From: Vagococcus vulneris
GTDB lineage: Bacteria > Bacillota > Bacilli > Lactobacillales > Vagococcaceae
Direction of reading: 5' to 3'
Assembly (NCBI RefSeq): GCF_003950515.1
Contig: NZ_NGJS01000005.1
Location: 1 to 64,000, forward strand
DNA: 64,000 bases
The notes under the pieces are model-generated. The model ran no database searches, was not told the origin of the DNA, and saw nothing but the letters and a program-made list of their open reading frames with translations. Positions 37,019-46,443 of this stretch are shown here, piece by piece (within the stretch, counting starts at the first letter, position 1; each line of letters starts with the position of its first letter). The position numbers and the translations under genes were made by a program.

Positions 37019-37459
37019 TCAATAATACTGCTTTAAAAAATTGTGCAAACTTTGTAATCCTTGGGTCAACGCGTTTTTCTCATCTTCAGACATGTTCTCT
37101 AATGCTGCATCCACCATATGACGATGAAATTTCTGATGTGATCGATAAAATAGTTTTCCACGATTCGTCAATTTCAACATTACGACACGTCGGTCATGAT
37201 CACTGCGTACACGGTCTACGTAGCCTTTCTTCACCAAATTATTTATTGCAACAGTGAGTGTGCCGACAGTAATCGATAAATCTTTCGCTACTTCACCAGT
37301 CGTCTTGCTACCGCTCATACCTATTGCTTCTATTGTATGCATTTCTTTTATAGAAATATCATTAAAATCGCCTTTTTTCAACTCAGTTTCTTCGATAGTC
37401 AAAATATCATTAAAAACTCTGACTAATTGGGTATTGATAAGGTTGAATTCTTTCTCCAT
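37019..37459 (-). CDS. fabT: MarR-family fatty-acid synthesis regulator FabT
   Basis: A 146-residue winged-helix repressor with helix-turn-helix region TTGEVAKDLSITVGTLTVAINNLVKKG (two parts, about 53-79) and the wing RVRSDHDRRVVML. FabT binds TTTGATTATCAAA-type palindromes, with acyl-ACP as co-repressor in streptococci. Four perfect copies of that palindrome lie directly upstream, so it should regulate itself and the whole operon. SD AGAGG. Confidence 0.93.
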   Translation of the reverse strand: MEKEFNLINTQLVRVFNDILTIEETELKKGDFNDISIKEMHTIEAIGMSGSKTTGEVAKDLSITVGTLTVAINNLVKKGYVDRVRSDHDRRVVMLKLTNRGKLFYRSHQKFHRHMVDAALENMSEDEKNALTQGLQSLHNFLKQYY

Positions 37460-37482
37460 TCAGCAGGCCTCTTTCATATTTG

Positions 37483-37706
37483 TTTGATAATCAAAGTATA
37501 TGAGTAAAAAAATAAAAAAGCAATCTTTATAATAGTTTGATAATCAAAGCATTAACTTAAATTATTTTGGTTATCAAATAATTTGATAATCAAAGTATAT
37601 GCGAATGAAAATAAAATTTCAAGACTTTCTAACAAAAAAAATAAATTAATTTGAAAATCAAATAATTTGATAATCAAAGTATATGCAAAGTCTATCTTTT
37701 TTGCAA
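37483..37706 (-). promoter_or_regulatory. Three tandem FabT-controlled promoters of the fatty-acid operon
   Basis: Reading the minus strand, three promoters each have a 17-bp spacer. P1: TTGCAA (37706-37701), TATACT (37683-37678). P2: TTGAAA (37622-37617), TATACT (37599-37594). P3: TTGCTT (37523-37518), TATACT (37500-37495). Each -10 is fused to a perfect operator TTTGATTATCAAA (37678-37666, 37594-37582, 37495-37483) covering the expected RNA start. A fourth perfect operator lies alone at 37548-37536, and degenerate copies at 37662-37650 and about 37578-37567. Confidence 0.85.
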
Positions 37707-37771
37707 GTCTTTTTTTAGATATTTTTCAATTAAAAATTATTTATACATCATATTTTCACTTTTAAACTAAT

Positions 37772-37806
37772 CAAAAAAGAGCTGAATACCCTATAGTATC
37801 CAACTC
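37772..37806 (-). terminator. Terminator of YitT copy 2
   Basis: GAGTTGGATAC (37806-37796) pairs with GTATTCAGCTC (37789-37779) using two G-U pairs, then TTTTTTG on the minus strand. Confidence 0.8.
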
Positions 37807-37819
37807 CTTGACATTATAT

Positions 37820-38719
37820 TTAATTCATTGTATCTTTAATTTTTTTTTGTTGATCCTCATTCCAAAACTGTCCCATCACCGTTTGTGTTGGGATAATATT
37901 AATAAAAGCATGTTCATCCATTATATAAACAGCTTGTTCTAAAGTATATAACTCATAACGAGTTACTACAATCATCAATACTGTTAGTTCTTTTCTTGAA
38001 TATGCACCTGTTCCCGGTAGGATAGTCATGCCACGAACCAAATCCTTTTGAATCGATTTCGTCACAGCATCTGGTTTAGATGTTGTAATTAAAGCAGTAA
38101 CTTTTTGATGACTTGTGTGTATAGTATCAACTACTTGCGTTGTACAGAAAATTGAAATCATCGTATATAATGCGGCTTCCCAGGTAAATAAAAATCCAGC
38201 AGCAACGACAATTAAAACATTAATAGCAAACATTAATGATCCTACTGTTCTACCTGTCGTCTTAGATAAAACTAAAGACACAATATCCATCCCGCCAGTG
38301 CTAAATCCATATTTCATGGTTAAACCAGTCGCTAATCCTGTCAAAACACCACCAGCAATAGCATTCATTAACGGATTATCTGTTATCTCTTGAACTGGTA
38401 TAATAATTGCGGCAAGCGATATACTGACAACAGTTAACAAACTATAAATTGTCGATGACTTTCCTAATTTAACCCAACCCAACACAGCAATTGGTACGTT
38501 TAAGAGAAAGATTAAAATACCTGTATTTATACTGATATTTGTTATTTCAAAAATAACACTTGAAAGAAGCTGTGATATACCGTTAACTCCTACAGAAAAA
38601 ATATTGGCTGGTACTAAAAACCAGTTTAATCCTGCTGAAATCATGAAACCTGCCAGAATTAAAATAACAATTCTTTTCAACATTTCATTTTGTTTATATG
38701 CTTTACTAAAACGCGACAC
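37820..38719 (-). CDS. YitT family membrane protein (DUF2179), copy 2
   Basis: 299 residues with about five membrane helices and a C-terminal DUF2179 domain (GMTILPGTGAYSRKELTVLMI, split, about 225-245). Typical YitT segments are GLNWFLVPANIFSVGVNGISQ and FSTGGMDIVSLVL. Begins with GTG, placed eight bases after SD AGGAGG. Single gene with its own terminator; role unknown. Confidence 0.88.
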   Translation of the reverse strand: MSRFSKAYKQNEMLKRIVILILAGFMISAGLNWFLVPANIFSVGVNGISQLLSSVIFEITNISINTGILIFLLNVPIAVLGWVKLGKSSTIYSLLTVVSISLAAIIIPVQEITDNPLMNAIAGGVLTGLATGLTMKYGFSTGGMDIVSLVLSKTTGRTVGSLMFAINVLIVVAAGFLFTWEAALYTMISIFCTTQVVDTIHTSHQKVTALITTSKPDAVTKSIQKDLVRGMTILPGTGAYSRKELTVLMIVVTRYELYTLEQAVYIMDEHAFINIIPTQTVMGQFWNEDQQKKIKDTMN

Positions 38720-38771
38720 TTTTCATCCCTCCTAAATAAACTAATCCTAGTTAAACGTAACAATTTTTTAC

Positions 38772-38804
38772 AAAAAAATAAAGAGAAACATCTCGTTTCC
38801 CTTT
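38772..38804 (-). terminator. Terminator of the nitroreductase gene
   Basis: GAAAC/GTTTC (38785-38789 with 38795-38799), extended by AAAG/CTTT with a single mismatch, then TTTATTTTTTTG on the minus strand. Confidence 0.75.
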
Positions 38805-38820
38805 GTTTTTTCACGACTAT

Positions 38821-39567
38821 TTAATCTAATAGCAATCCTTGTTTTTGTACTTCTTTCAAAATATCCATGCGCTTAGCTGGTCGACGACTCATTCCATCCG
38901 TAATTTGTTTTGTGAATGAATCAATTCGTTTATTTGCATCTCTTAAATCATAATAATCTGTGACGATTGTATCATAATCAGATAATTCTTGTTTGATGTC
39001 ATTCACAACTTTATATTCGTTATCAAAGAACATGACTTCTTTTGGCAACCTTGGTTTTAATTGAGGTTCTTGATCTGGATAACCAAAAGCTAACCCAAGA
39101 ATCGGGAAAGTTTTCTTAGGTAAATTTAATAATTCGATAACACCGCGTGCGTCATTTAAGATACTTCCCAAAAATACTGTTCCAATCCCCATACTCTCAG
39201 CTGCAAGATTAACGTTTTGGGCAGCTAGACAGGCATCTGTCATGCCTAACATAAAACGATCCATTGATGTTAGGACTGAAGTCTCCTGCTGATTTTCTTT
39301 TGCGATTTGCTGATTACGATGTTGGTCTGCTACAAACACGAAAACATGACTTGCTTCCGCAACATAATGCTGATTACAGATTTCTGAAAGAGCCTGCATC
39401 TTCTTTTTATCTGTCAAACAAACAATACTATAAGACTGCATAAAATTACTGGTTGCTGTATGACGAGCGACAGCTGTTAAAATTTCTATTGTATCATCGC
39501 TTAGCTTTTCAATCTTAAATTTCCGAATACTTTTGTGATTTAATTGTGTTTTTACTGTCTCGTTCAT
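38821..39567 (-). CDS. NfrA/NfsA-like nitroreductase (FMN-dependent NADPH oxidoreductase)
   Basis: A 248-residue flavoprotein. Family pattern: NHKSIRKFK (about 10-18) and RHTATSNFMQSYSIVCL (about 35-51) bind FMN; DACLAAQNVNLAAESMGIGTVFLGSI (two parts, about 111-136) and ILGLAFGYPDQEPQLKPRLP follow. Likely reduces nitro compounds, quinones or flavins in the cytoplasm; the physiological substrate is unknown. SD AGGGGGAAC precedes the ATG. Confidence 0.88.
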   Translation of the reverse strand: MNETVKTQLNHKSIRKFKIEKLSDDTIEILTAVARHTATSNFMQSYSIVCLTDKKKMQALSEICNQHYVAEASHVFVFVADQHRNQQIAKENQQETSVLTSMDRFMLGMTDACLAAQNVNLAAESMGIGTVFLGSILNDARGVIELLNLPKKTFPILGLAFGYPDQEPQLKPRLPKEVMFFDNEYKVVNDIKQELSDYDTIVTDYYDLRDANKRIDSFTKQITDGMSRRPAKRMDILKEVQKQGLLLD

Positions 39568-39584
39568 TACCTAGTTCCCCCTGA

Positions 39585-39989
39585 TTATGTTTGGACTTTT
39601 TGTTGATGTTTACAATTTGGACAAGTTATCTTGATGGTCCCTCGGTGTTTTGGTACACGTAATTTTTGTTGACATGAATCACAAGTTATATAAATGAAGT
39701 CTTTTCGATTTTTAAACTGAGTCCATTTAAATAACAAAGGTTTTAAAAAACGACAATATTTTTTATTTTCAGCATCTCGCCTTGTTATATTTTTCGACAA
39801 CATCCGACTATAGATTAACAGAAAAACTATCAGTGGCACAAGCACAAAATATTTCCATTTTATAAACGGAGATACTAATAACAAAATAATCCCAATAAAA
39901 AGCATATGTCTATTTAATAAATCGTTTCGACCGTATCTTTCTTTCATAAAATTCATCATTTTCTGTCGCAGGTTTTTCTTAGTAAACAT
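39585..39989 (-). CDS. Membrane protein with C-terminal zinc ribbon
   Basis: A 134-residue protein with a basic N-terminus, two close membrane helices (about 30-65) and a C-terminal zinc ribbon, CDSCQQKLRVP and CPNCKHQQKV (two CxxC pairs). Such proteins are widespread in Lactobacillales and clostridia but have no known role. Start taken as the ATG at 39989, with SD GAGGTGA; a TTG lies one codon upstream. Seventeen bases upstream of the nitroreductase gene, probably in one unit. Confidence 0.8.
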   Translation of the reverse strand: MFTKKNLRQKMMNFMKERYGRNDLLNRHMLFIGIILLLVSPFIKWKYFVLVPLIVFLLIYSRMLSKNITRRDAENKKYCRFLKPLLFKWTQFKNRKDFIYITCDSCQQKLRVPKHRGTIKITCPNCKHQQKVQT

Positions 39990-40017
39990 CAACTCACCTC
40001 ATTCACAATTAAACAGG

Positions 40018-41046
40018 CTAACCATTTGTAGCAATATACTCCAATAGTTCTTCTGTTTCTTTCCAACCCAAACATGGATCAGTAATTGATTTTCCAAATA
40101 TACCTTCGCTTAAATCTTGACGCCCAGGTTCAATAAAACTCTCTATCATAAATCCTCTAACTAGCGGTGCTAAATCTGGATTCCATTGACGATGATGCAA
40201 GACTTCTTGAACAATTCTTATTTGTTCTTTAAATTGTTTACCTGAATTATCATGATTCGTATCAACTACTACAAATGGGTTCTTTAAACCTAATTTATCA
40301 TATTCTTTTTTTACGTCAATTAAATTTTCATAATGATAGTTTGGAAGATTGTTTCCATATTTATCTAATCCACCTCTTAAAATAGCATGTGCCAACGGAT
40401 TGGATGAAGTTTTTACTTCTTGATTATTATAAATAAATTCATGTGATTGTTGTGCTGCATAAATTGAATGAAACATTATCTGCAAATACCCACTAGTCGG
40501 ATTCTTCATACCAACTGGTTGGTCAATCCCACTAGCAACAAAACGATGATTTTGATCTTCTACAGATCTAGCACCTATTGCTATATAGCTAAGTAAATCT
40601 TTAACTAACTCTAAATTTTCAGGGTAAAGCATCTCGTCTGCCGTTGTTAAACCAACTTCGCTAATAACACGATAATGTATACGACGAACTGCTTCAATAC
40701 CTTTCATCAAACTAACACTACCTGCTGCATCAGGTTGATGTAATAATCCCTTCTACCCATCACCATTCGTTCTTGGTTTATTAGTATAAACACGTGGAAT
40801 AATAAAGAGCTTGTCCACTAACCTATCTTGCACTTGCTTTAATCTTTTGGTATATTCTAAAACTGATTCTTCATCATGCGCTGAACATGGACCGACTAAA
40901 ACTAGAATTCGCTGATCGTCACCAGTCATAATTCTCATTAACTCACTATCTCTTTTTTGTTTCAGTTCTAACATTTCTCCTGATAGTTCATAATTTTTAA
41001 TCACATTTTTACTCATTATCTTTGAACCAATTTCTTTAAACGTCAT
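40018..41046 (-). pseudogene. aroG: 3-deoxy-7-phosphoheptulonate (DAHP) synthase interrupted by an amber codon
   Basis: First enzyme of the shikimate pathway, class I. The frame from ATG 41046 (SD GGGGG) runs 343 codons to 40018 and reads as a complete AroG-type enzyme: LVGPCSAHDEES, RVYTNKPRT, GARSVEDQNHR, GMKNPTSG, DTNHDNSGK and a C-terminal FGKSITDPCLGW. A TAG at 40755-40753 falls in the motif NGDG-stop-KGLLHQPD, where tyrosine is expected. No frameshift is present. It is either a nonsense mutation, giving a 97-residue truncated product, or a sequencing error. It follows the pheT terminator. Confidence 0.85.
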
Positions 41047-41069
41047 CCCGAATCCCCCAATTATTAGAG

Positions 41070-41099
41070 AAAACGACTTTAACATTTTTGATAAAGTCG
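41070..41099 (-). terminator. Terminator of pheST
   Basis: CGACTTTA (41099-41092) pairs with TAAAGTCG (41081-41074) on the minus strand, followed by TTTTCTCT. It lies between pheT and the aroG remnant. Confidence 0.75.
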
Positions 41100-41121
41100 C
41101 CTTACTCTATATGCTTTAATT

Positions 41122-43539
41122 TTATCTAACTTCTATACTTAATTCTGAGATTAAAGCTGCTGTTACTTTTTCAACTGATGAAGTAACTTCTTCATCTACA
41201 AGGGTTGCTTCTTCATTTTGATAAATCAATGAATACGCTAAAGATTTTTTACCGGATCCTAAATTTTCTCCTTCATAAACATCAAATAAATGAATATCCT
41301 TAAGGAAGCGACCAGCTTTACTAATAATAACATCAATAATTTGTTGATTCGTTACAGATTTGTCGACTAATAAAGCCATATCTCGTTTTATTGATGGGTA
41401 TTTTGTTACTTCTTTAAATGTGATTTGTTTTGTGCTTAGTTCACATAAAACTTCCAAATCTAATTCTGACACATACGTATCGATTAAATCCATTTCTTTA
41501 GCAACCGTCGGATGAACTTGACCTATAAAACCGACTACAATGTTATCAACAATAATTTCTGCTGTACGGCCGGGGTGCAAATCTTTATATTTTGTAGTAG
41601 CTACAAACCTGACACGTCTAGACATTCCTAGGATAGATAATAAGTCTTCAACAATCCCTTTAAGTGTAAAGAAATCAACCGAAACCGTTTGAGTGTTCCA
41701 CTCATTTGTTTGCCATTCACCAGCGACAGCTAAAGCAACGTGTTTTGTTTCAATTGGTAAGATTGATTTCCCACGTGATTCAAAAACTTTTCCAATTTCA
41801 TATAAAGCAATCTGTTTATTCTTTCTAGCTAGATTATAGGCTGTATCAACCAGCAAGCCAGAAGTTAGACTTTGTCTTAAAATAGAATGTTCTTGACTCA
41901 TCGGCCAATCTAATTCGACAACGGGTTTTGCTTCTTTCACAAATCTTACCGCTAACTCAGGGGTCGTGAGTGCATAACTAATAGCTTCATCTAAGCCAGA
42001 ACCTTCTAGATTTCGTCGAACATCTCTTATTAATTGCTGGGAATGTGTTAAGTTTCCTAGCAGTGAACTGCCACTTGGTAATGTGGAAGGTAAATTATCG
42101 TACCCATAAATACGTGCAACCTCCTCAACTAAATCAGCTTCAATTGTAATATCCCATCTTCTTGGCGGAACAACAACAGTGAATTGTTCGTCTAATTCGG
42201 TTGTTTCAAAGCCTAACTTAGCTAAAATAGTTAGAATATCTGCAACAGTCAATTCTGTCCCTAAAGAATCATTTATTTTTTTTAATGAAATCGTCACAGT
42301 TTGACTTTGAGCTTCATAAGGTGTGCTTATTACAGTTCCTTGGAGTACTTTACCACCGCTTAACTCAGCAATCAAGGACGCTGTAAAATCACTGGCTTCC
42401 ATTATCGTTGCTGTGTTTATTCCACGTTCAAATCGTTTGCTTGATTCACTTGATAGGCCGAATGAGCGTGCTGTTCTGCGAATAAGGGTCGGTTCGAACA
42501 ATGCCGTTTCTAATGCAACAGTAGTAGTCGCGTCATCTATTTCAGTTGACTCTCCTCCCATTATTCCTGCTAATGCAATCGGTTTTTCACCATTAGTAAT
42601 AACTAGATTTTCAGAAGACAAAGCGCGTTCAACTCCGTCCAACGTAACGAGTTCTTCATTGTCTGATGCACGACGAACATCGATTTCAGCAGTACCTAGT
42701 TTATCATAGTCAAACGCATGCTGAGGTTGACCAAATAGCAGCAGTGTATAATTTGTCGCATCAACCACGTTATTAACAGGACGAATACCTTCATTCATCA
42801 AACGTGTTTGCAACCATAAAGGACTTTCAGATACTTTTACATCTTTTATAACACGCATCGTATAAGTTGGCGTATCTTTTACATTATCCACTGTAACTTT
42901 AATTTTGCTTTCAACTGACTCAGTATCATCTTCAGTAACGGTTTTTGTTGGAAAATGAACGGATTTATTATAAATAGCAGCAACTTCATGAGCAACACCA
43001 CGCATACTTAAAGCATCGGCACGGTTTGGTGTCACTGACAATTCAATAATTTGATCATTCATTTCTAAATATCTGAATACTGGCTCACCAGGAACAGCAT
43101 TATCTGGTAAGAAATAGATACCTTCAGAATAAGCTTTCGGCACTACGCTGTCAGCATATCCTAATTCTTGCAAAGCACACACCATTCCCAATGAAACTTC
43201 TCCACGCATTTTACCTTTTTTAATTTTTACATTATCTGCAATACGTGAATTTGGTAGTGCAACAATAACTTTTTTGCCTGCTTGAATATTTGGCGCTCCG
43301 CAGACAATTTGATACAAATCATCTTCACCGACATCTATCTGACACACTGATAAATGATCACTGTCAGTATGTGGTACACACTCTTTCACATCACCAACAA
43401 CAATTTTTTTCAGCCCCTCAGCTGGTACAATCACGTCTTCAACTTCAATTCCCGTACGAGACATTTTATCTGCTAACTCATTGACTGGGATGTCTGTTAA
43501 ATCTACTAATTCATTTAACCAATTATATGATACTAACAT
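41122..43539 (-). CDS. pheT: Phenylalanine--tRNA ligase beta subunit
   Basis: Large subunit (805 residues) of the heterotetrameric synthetase. From the N-terminus: SYNWLNELVDL, a tRNA-binding EMAP-like domain (about 40-150, SVCQIDVGEDDLYQIVCGAPN split), the B3/B4 editing domain, B5 and the catalytic-like core, and a C-terminal anticodon-binding fold (about 710-805, YPSIKRDMALLVD). Follows pheS after four bases. Confidence 0.97.
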   Translation of the reverse strand: MLVSYNWLNELVDLTDIPVNELADKMSRTGIEVEDVIVPAEGLKKIVVGDVKECVPHTDSDHLSVCQIDVGEDDLYQIVCGAPNIQAGKKVIVALPNSRIADNVKIKKGKMRGEVSLGMVCALQELGYADSVVPKAYSEGIYFLPDNAVPGEPVFRYLEMNDQIIELSVTPNRADALSMRGVAHEVAAIYNKSVHFPTKTVTEDDTESVESKIKVTVDNVKDTPTYTMRVIKDVKVSESPLWLQTRLMNEGIRPVNNVVDATNYTLLLFGQPQHAFDYDKLGTAEIDVRRASDNEELVTLDGVERALSSENLVITNGEKPIALAGIMGGESTEIDDATTTVALETALFEPTLIRRTARSFGLSSESSKRFERGINTATIMEASDFTASLIAELSGGKVLQGTVISTPYEAQSQTVTISLKKINDSLGTELTVADILTILAKLGFETTELDEQFTVVVPPRRWDITIEADLVEEVARIYGYDNLPSTLPSGSSLLGNLTHSQQLIRDVRRNLEGSGLDEAISYALTTPELAVRFVKEAKPVVELDWPMSQEHSILRQSLTSGLLVDTAYNLARKNKQIALYEIGKVFESRGKSILPIETKHVALAVAGEWQTNEWNTQTVSVDFFTLKGIVEDLLSILGMSRRVRFVATTKYKDLHPGRTAEIIVDNIVVGFIGQVHPTVAKEMDLIDTYVSELDLEVLCELSTKQITFKEVTKYPSIKRDMALLVDKSVTNQQIIDVIISKAGRFLKDIHLFDVYEGENLGSGKKSLAYSLIYQNEEATLVDEEVTSSVEKVTAALISELSIEVR

Positions 43540-43543
43540 TTTT

Positions 43544-44590
43544 CTACCCCTTTACCTTAAATTGTTCTAAAAAGCGACGATCATTTTGATAGAAATAACG
43601 GATATCGTTTACACCGTATTTTAACATCGCAAATCGATCAGGTCCTAATCCAAAAGCAAATCCGCTGTATTTCGTCGAATCCACCCCTGACATCTCTAAA
43701 ACTCTCGGGTGAACAATACCTGCACCTAAGACTTCAATCCAGCCAGTATGTTTACAAACATTGCACCCTTCACCACCGCATTTAAAACAACTGATATCTA
43801 CTTCAACAGATGGTTCTGTAAATGGAAAATAACTTGGACGTAATCTGATTTTACGGTCAGCACCAAACATTTTCTTTATCAATACTTCAAGAGTTCCTTT
43901 TAAATCACCCATCGTTATCTTTTTATCAATAACTAAGCCTTCAATTTGATGAAATTGATGACTGTGTGTAGCATCATCATTGTCGCGACGGTATACCTTG
44001 CCAGGACTAATCATGCGCAGGGGTCCGTTTGTAAAATCGTGTTTTTCCATGGTTCTTGCCTGAACGGGAGATGTATGTGTTCTTAATAACAAATCTTCAG
44101 TGATATAAAATGAATCCTGCATATCTCGAGCTGGATGATCCTTCGGTAAATTCATCCGTTCAAAATTATACTCATCTTGTTCAACTTCATTTCCTTCAAT
44201 AATTTGATAACCTAAACCTAAGAAAACGTCTTCTATCTCTTGCATAACCTGTGTCAGAATATGCGGTGTGCCAGTTTTAACCACTGTTCCTGGAAGAGTG
44301 ACATCAATTGTTTCCTTGCCCAGTGCATCATTCAATGCAATCTCTTCTAGTTCTATCTTCTTATTATCTAGTGCATCTGTTAAAATATCACGTACTTCAT
44401 TAGCAAAAGATCCAACAACGGGACGCATCTCAGCAGTCAAATCTTTCATGCCGCGAAGAACCTCTGTCATGGAGCCCTTTTTCCCTAACGTTTTTACTCT
44501 AATCTCGCTTAACGTGTTTAAATCATTTGCTTGAACAATTAAATCTAACGTTTCAATTTTCAGCTTTTCAAGTGTTTCCTTTATTGCCAT
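43544..44590 (-). CDS. pheS: Phenylalanine--tRNA ligase alpha subunit
   Basis: Catalytic subunit (348 residues) that charges tRNA-Phe. Class II motifs are visible: [11 protein letters not shown] (about 160), [13 protein letters not shown] and [22 protein letters not shown] (motif 2), [13 protein letters not shown] and [16 protein letters not shown] (motif 3). I start at ATG 44590 (SD AAAGGA); the in-frame TTG at 44608 lies upstream of the SD. Controlled by the upstream Phe T-box. Confidence 0.96.
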   Translation of the reverse strand: MAIKETLEKLKIETLDLIVQANDLNTLSEIRVKTLGKKGSMTEVLRGMKDLTAEMRPVVGSFANEVRDILTDALDNKKIELEEIALNDALGKETIDVTLPGTVVKTGTPHILTQVMQEIEDVFLGLGYQIIEGNEVEQDEYNFERMNLPKDHPARDMQDSFYITEDLLLRTHTSPVQARTMEKHDFTNGPLRMISPGKVYRRDNDDATHSHQFHQIEGLVIDKKITMGDLKGTLEVLIKKMFGADRKIRLRPSYFPFTEPSVEVDISCFKCGGEGCNVCKHTGWIEVLGAGIVHPRVLEMSGVDSTKYSGFAFGLGPDRFAMLKYGVNDIRYFYQNDRRFLEQFKVKG

Positions 44591-44624
44591 TTTCTCAATT
44601 CCTTTCAAATTAACTAAAAATACG

Positions 44625-44864
44625 CAAAAAAGACATCATTCCAAAAGGAACGATGTCTCGCGGTACCATCCTAAATTACCAAATGTTTAATCATATAAAC
44701 ATAAGTATCTCTTGATTGTTAACGATGTATTACACCGGTTTGTTAAAACTACTAGAGAAGTGAACTTCACATACCACACATCAGCTTGCTTTCAGTCGAT
44801 GACAAGCCTCCCTATTGATTGATTAGCTATGCTACTCTTTTCTCATAACGTATTTCTTTATTTA
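44625..44864 (-). ncRNA. Phenylalanine T-box leader of pheST
   Basis: On the minus strand the leader has AGTAGCA, a UUC specifier candidate at 44764-44762 (GAAGTTCACTTC), and the T-box motif AGGATGGTACCGCG (44672-44659). It ends in a terminator: 12-bp stem with one G-U pair (44658-44647 with 44642-44631), then six T. UUC and the synthetase gene agree that it senses uncharged tRNA-Phe. Confidence 0.92.
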
Positions 44865-44870
44865 CAAGTA

Positions 44871-44899
44871 AGTTTACAAGGTTTATCGATAAAGGTCAA
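44871..44899 (-). promoter_or_regulatory. Promoter of the pheST T-box transcript
   Basis: -35 TTGACC (44899-44894), 17 bp, -10 TAAACT (44876-44871) on the minus strand. It begins only five bases past the 3' end of the HxlR gene. Confidence 0.65.
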
Positions 44900-44903
44900 G
44901 TAC

Positions 44904-45233
44904 TTAATTGACCCAACGTTCACCCCATGTTTGAATTTCCTGCATTACGCTCTTTAAATCCTGACCTTTATCAGTTAAACGATACTCGATACGATTATTT
45001 TCTTCTTCAAAAACCTGTCTCAATAAAATACCTTTATCTTCAAGTTCTTTTAGGCGTTCAACCAGTACACGATCACTAACATCTGGAACTTTTGACGCCA
45101 GCTCTACAAATCTTTGAGGTCCTTCTTCAAGGAGAACATCAATTATTAATCCATTCCACTTTTTACCTAAAATTGCAAATGTTTTCTCAAATCTAGGGCA
45201 TAATTGAAATTTTCTTTCTTGACACGATGTCAT
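44904..45233 (-). CDS. HxlR-family winged-helix transcription regulator
   Basis: A 109-residue DNA-binding protein of the HxlR (MarR-like) family. LCPRFEKTFAILGKKWNGLIIDVLL (split, about 11-35) with the conserved N-terminal cysteine, RVLVERLKELEDKGIL (recognition region) and the wing RIEYRLTDKG. Some members sense aldehydes or thiol stress by that cysteine; a second cysteine (position 4) is also present. Start ATG 45233 has SD GGGAGGG. Target unknown. Confidence 0.88.
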   Translation of the reverse strand: MTSCQERKFQLCPRFEKTFAILGKKWNGLIIDVLLEEGPQRFVELASKVPDVSDRVLVERLKELEDKGILLRQVFEEENNRIEYRLTDKGQDLKSVMQEIQTWGERWVN

Positions 45234-45266
45234 ACTACCCCTCCCTTCACCTAACACAATCATCAT

Positions 45267-45824
45267 ATTAATTATAAAATAAAGATAACCTTCTGACTAC
45301 CTTTCCGCTTGTAATTTATTTTAGTAACATCCTTTAGAGTGATAATCAATGCCAATCAAATTCACATCATTTCATTACCTAATAAAACTTGCTTCAAGCA
45401 TCAGTATAAAAAATCGTTAATTATATACACAGTTAAATAATTCAAGCAGTATTACAAACTTTCTGATAAGTATATATAGAAAATCGGTTAGCGCCTGATA
45501 TCGTTTTACCTAATCACAATTTTCCATGACCAAATATGACTTGAAAATTTATTAGGCGAACGATTAATTTATCACAATAACTAATTAATATACTTCCATC
45601 GATACCTAGCCGTTACTATGTTTATCACTTATAGACAACCCTTTATTCAATTCATCGATTAAATCACATAGAACATTATTATTACTCATCTATAATTCAA
45701 TATTTATAAAAGTATACCAACATCAATTATCAATAACGTAGACATTAACAACACCCATTTTAACTAATAAATAGGTTACATAAAAAAACTTGCATAACCG
45801 AAATCATGCAAGTTGAAATAATCT
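45267..45824. other. 558-base non-coding stretch, possibly with gene relics
   Basis: No intact gene is seen. On the minus strand, a frame near 45590-45680 reads NVLCDLIDELNKGLSISDKHS before a stop, and other short protein-like frames follow, but no start, SD or family is recognisable. It may be decayed coding sequence. The right end contains the terminator of the HD-protein gene. Confidence 0.4.
45778..45814 (-). terminator. Terminator of the HD-domain gene
   Basis: AACTTGCAT (45787-45795) pairs with ATGCAAGTT (45806-45814), followed by TTTTTTTA on the minus strand. Confidence 0.85.
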
Positions 45825-46325
45825 TTAAATTTGTGATAATCCTAAATAATCAGATGCTTTATGTTTAAATTTGCGATATAAAGGAGCGATAGCTTCTTCA
45901 CATGCACAATATTTATCAACCATCGTCACGATGTAGCTTTCTTTATACTTAGGTGGAGCAATCGTTGCACCAAACATGTGTTTAATAATTATATCTTCTT
46001 CTAATTTAGAAATTTTGGTTAATTTACGTGCATTTTTTAATGCGATTCTCGGATGAACATATGCGTGCGTTCCTTCGCCCATCTTTTGGTCACGCCAATC
46101 GTAAAAGAATAAGTCATGCAATAACCCAGCTCGAGCAGTAGCTCTGACATTTCCATTCCATTTTTTTGCTAATAAATAACTTCTGTAAGATACACTAATT
46201 GAATGTTCTAATCTATTTGAGTAATGATGTTGTTTAAAATCTGCTAAACTTTGCACTTCTTCCGTAAAGATTAAATCTTCTACAAGTGCAAGGTAGTCTT
46301 TATCATTTTGCCAATCCAATGCCAT
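45825..46325 (-). CDS. HD-domain hydrolase
   Basis: A 166-residue metal-dependent phosphohydrolase-like protein. Metal ligands of the HD fold appear as RLEHSISVSY (about 38), GLLHDLFFYDW (the HD pair, about 68) and later HAYVHPRIAL, with VDKYCACEE near the end. The substrate is not evident; relatives hydrolyse nucleotides. Single gene with its own terminator. Confidence 0.82.
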   Translation of the reverse strand: MALDWQNDKDYLALVEDLIFTEEVQSLADFKQHHYSNRLEHSISVSYRSYLLAKKWNGNVRATARAGLLHDLFFYDWRDQKMGEGTHAYVHPRIALKNARKLTKISKLEEDIIIKHMFGATIAPPKYKESYIVTMVDKYCACEEAIAPLYRKFKHKASDYLGLSQI

Positions 46326-46443
46326 TTACGGTTCACATACTTTCTATTTAATGGATATTATTTACATATTTTTAACATAAAGTTATTTTATCACCATCAA
46401 GTAAATCTGGCTATATAAATGACTTAATTTAATAAATTCATAA

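Noticed and set aside
40018-41085. Two separate genes, 40018-40710 and 40753-41085, as a natural split DAHP synthase
   Set aside because: Both halves are in the same frame, separated by a single TAG at a position where a tyrosine is expected. The downstream half has no SD or plausible start, so this is one interrupted gene.
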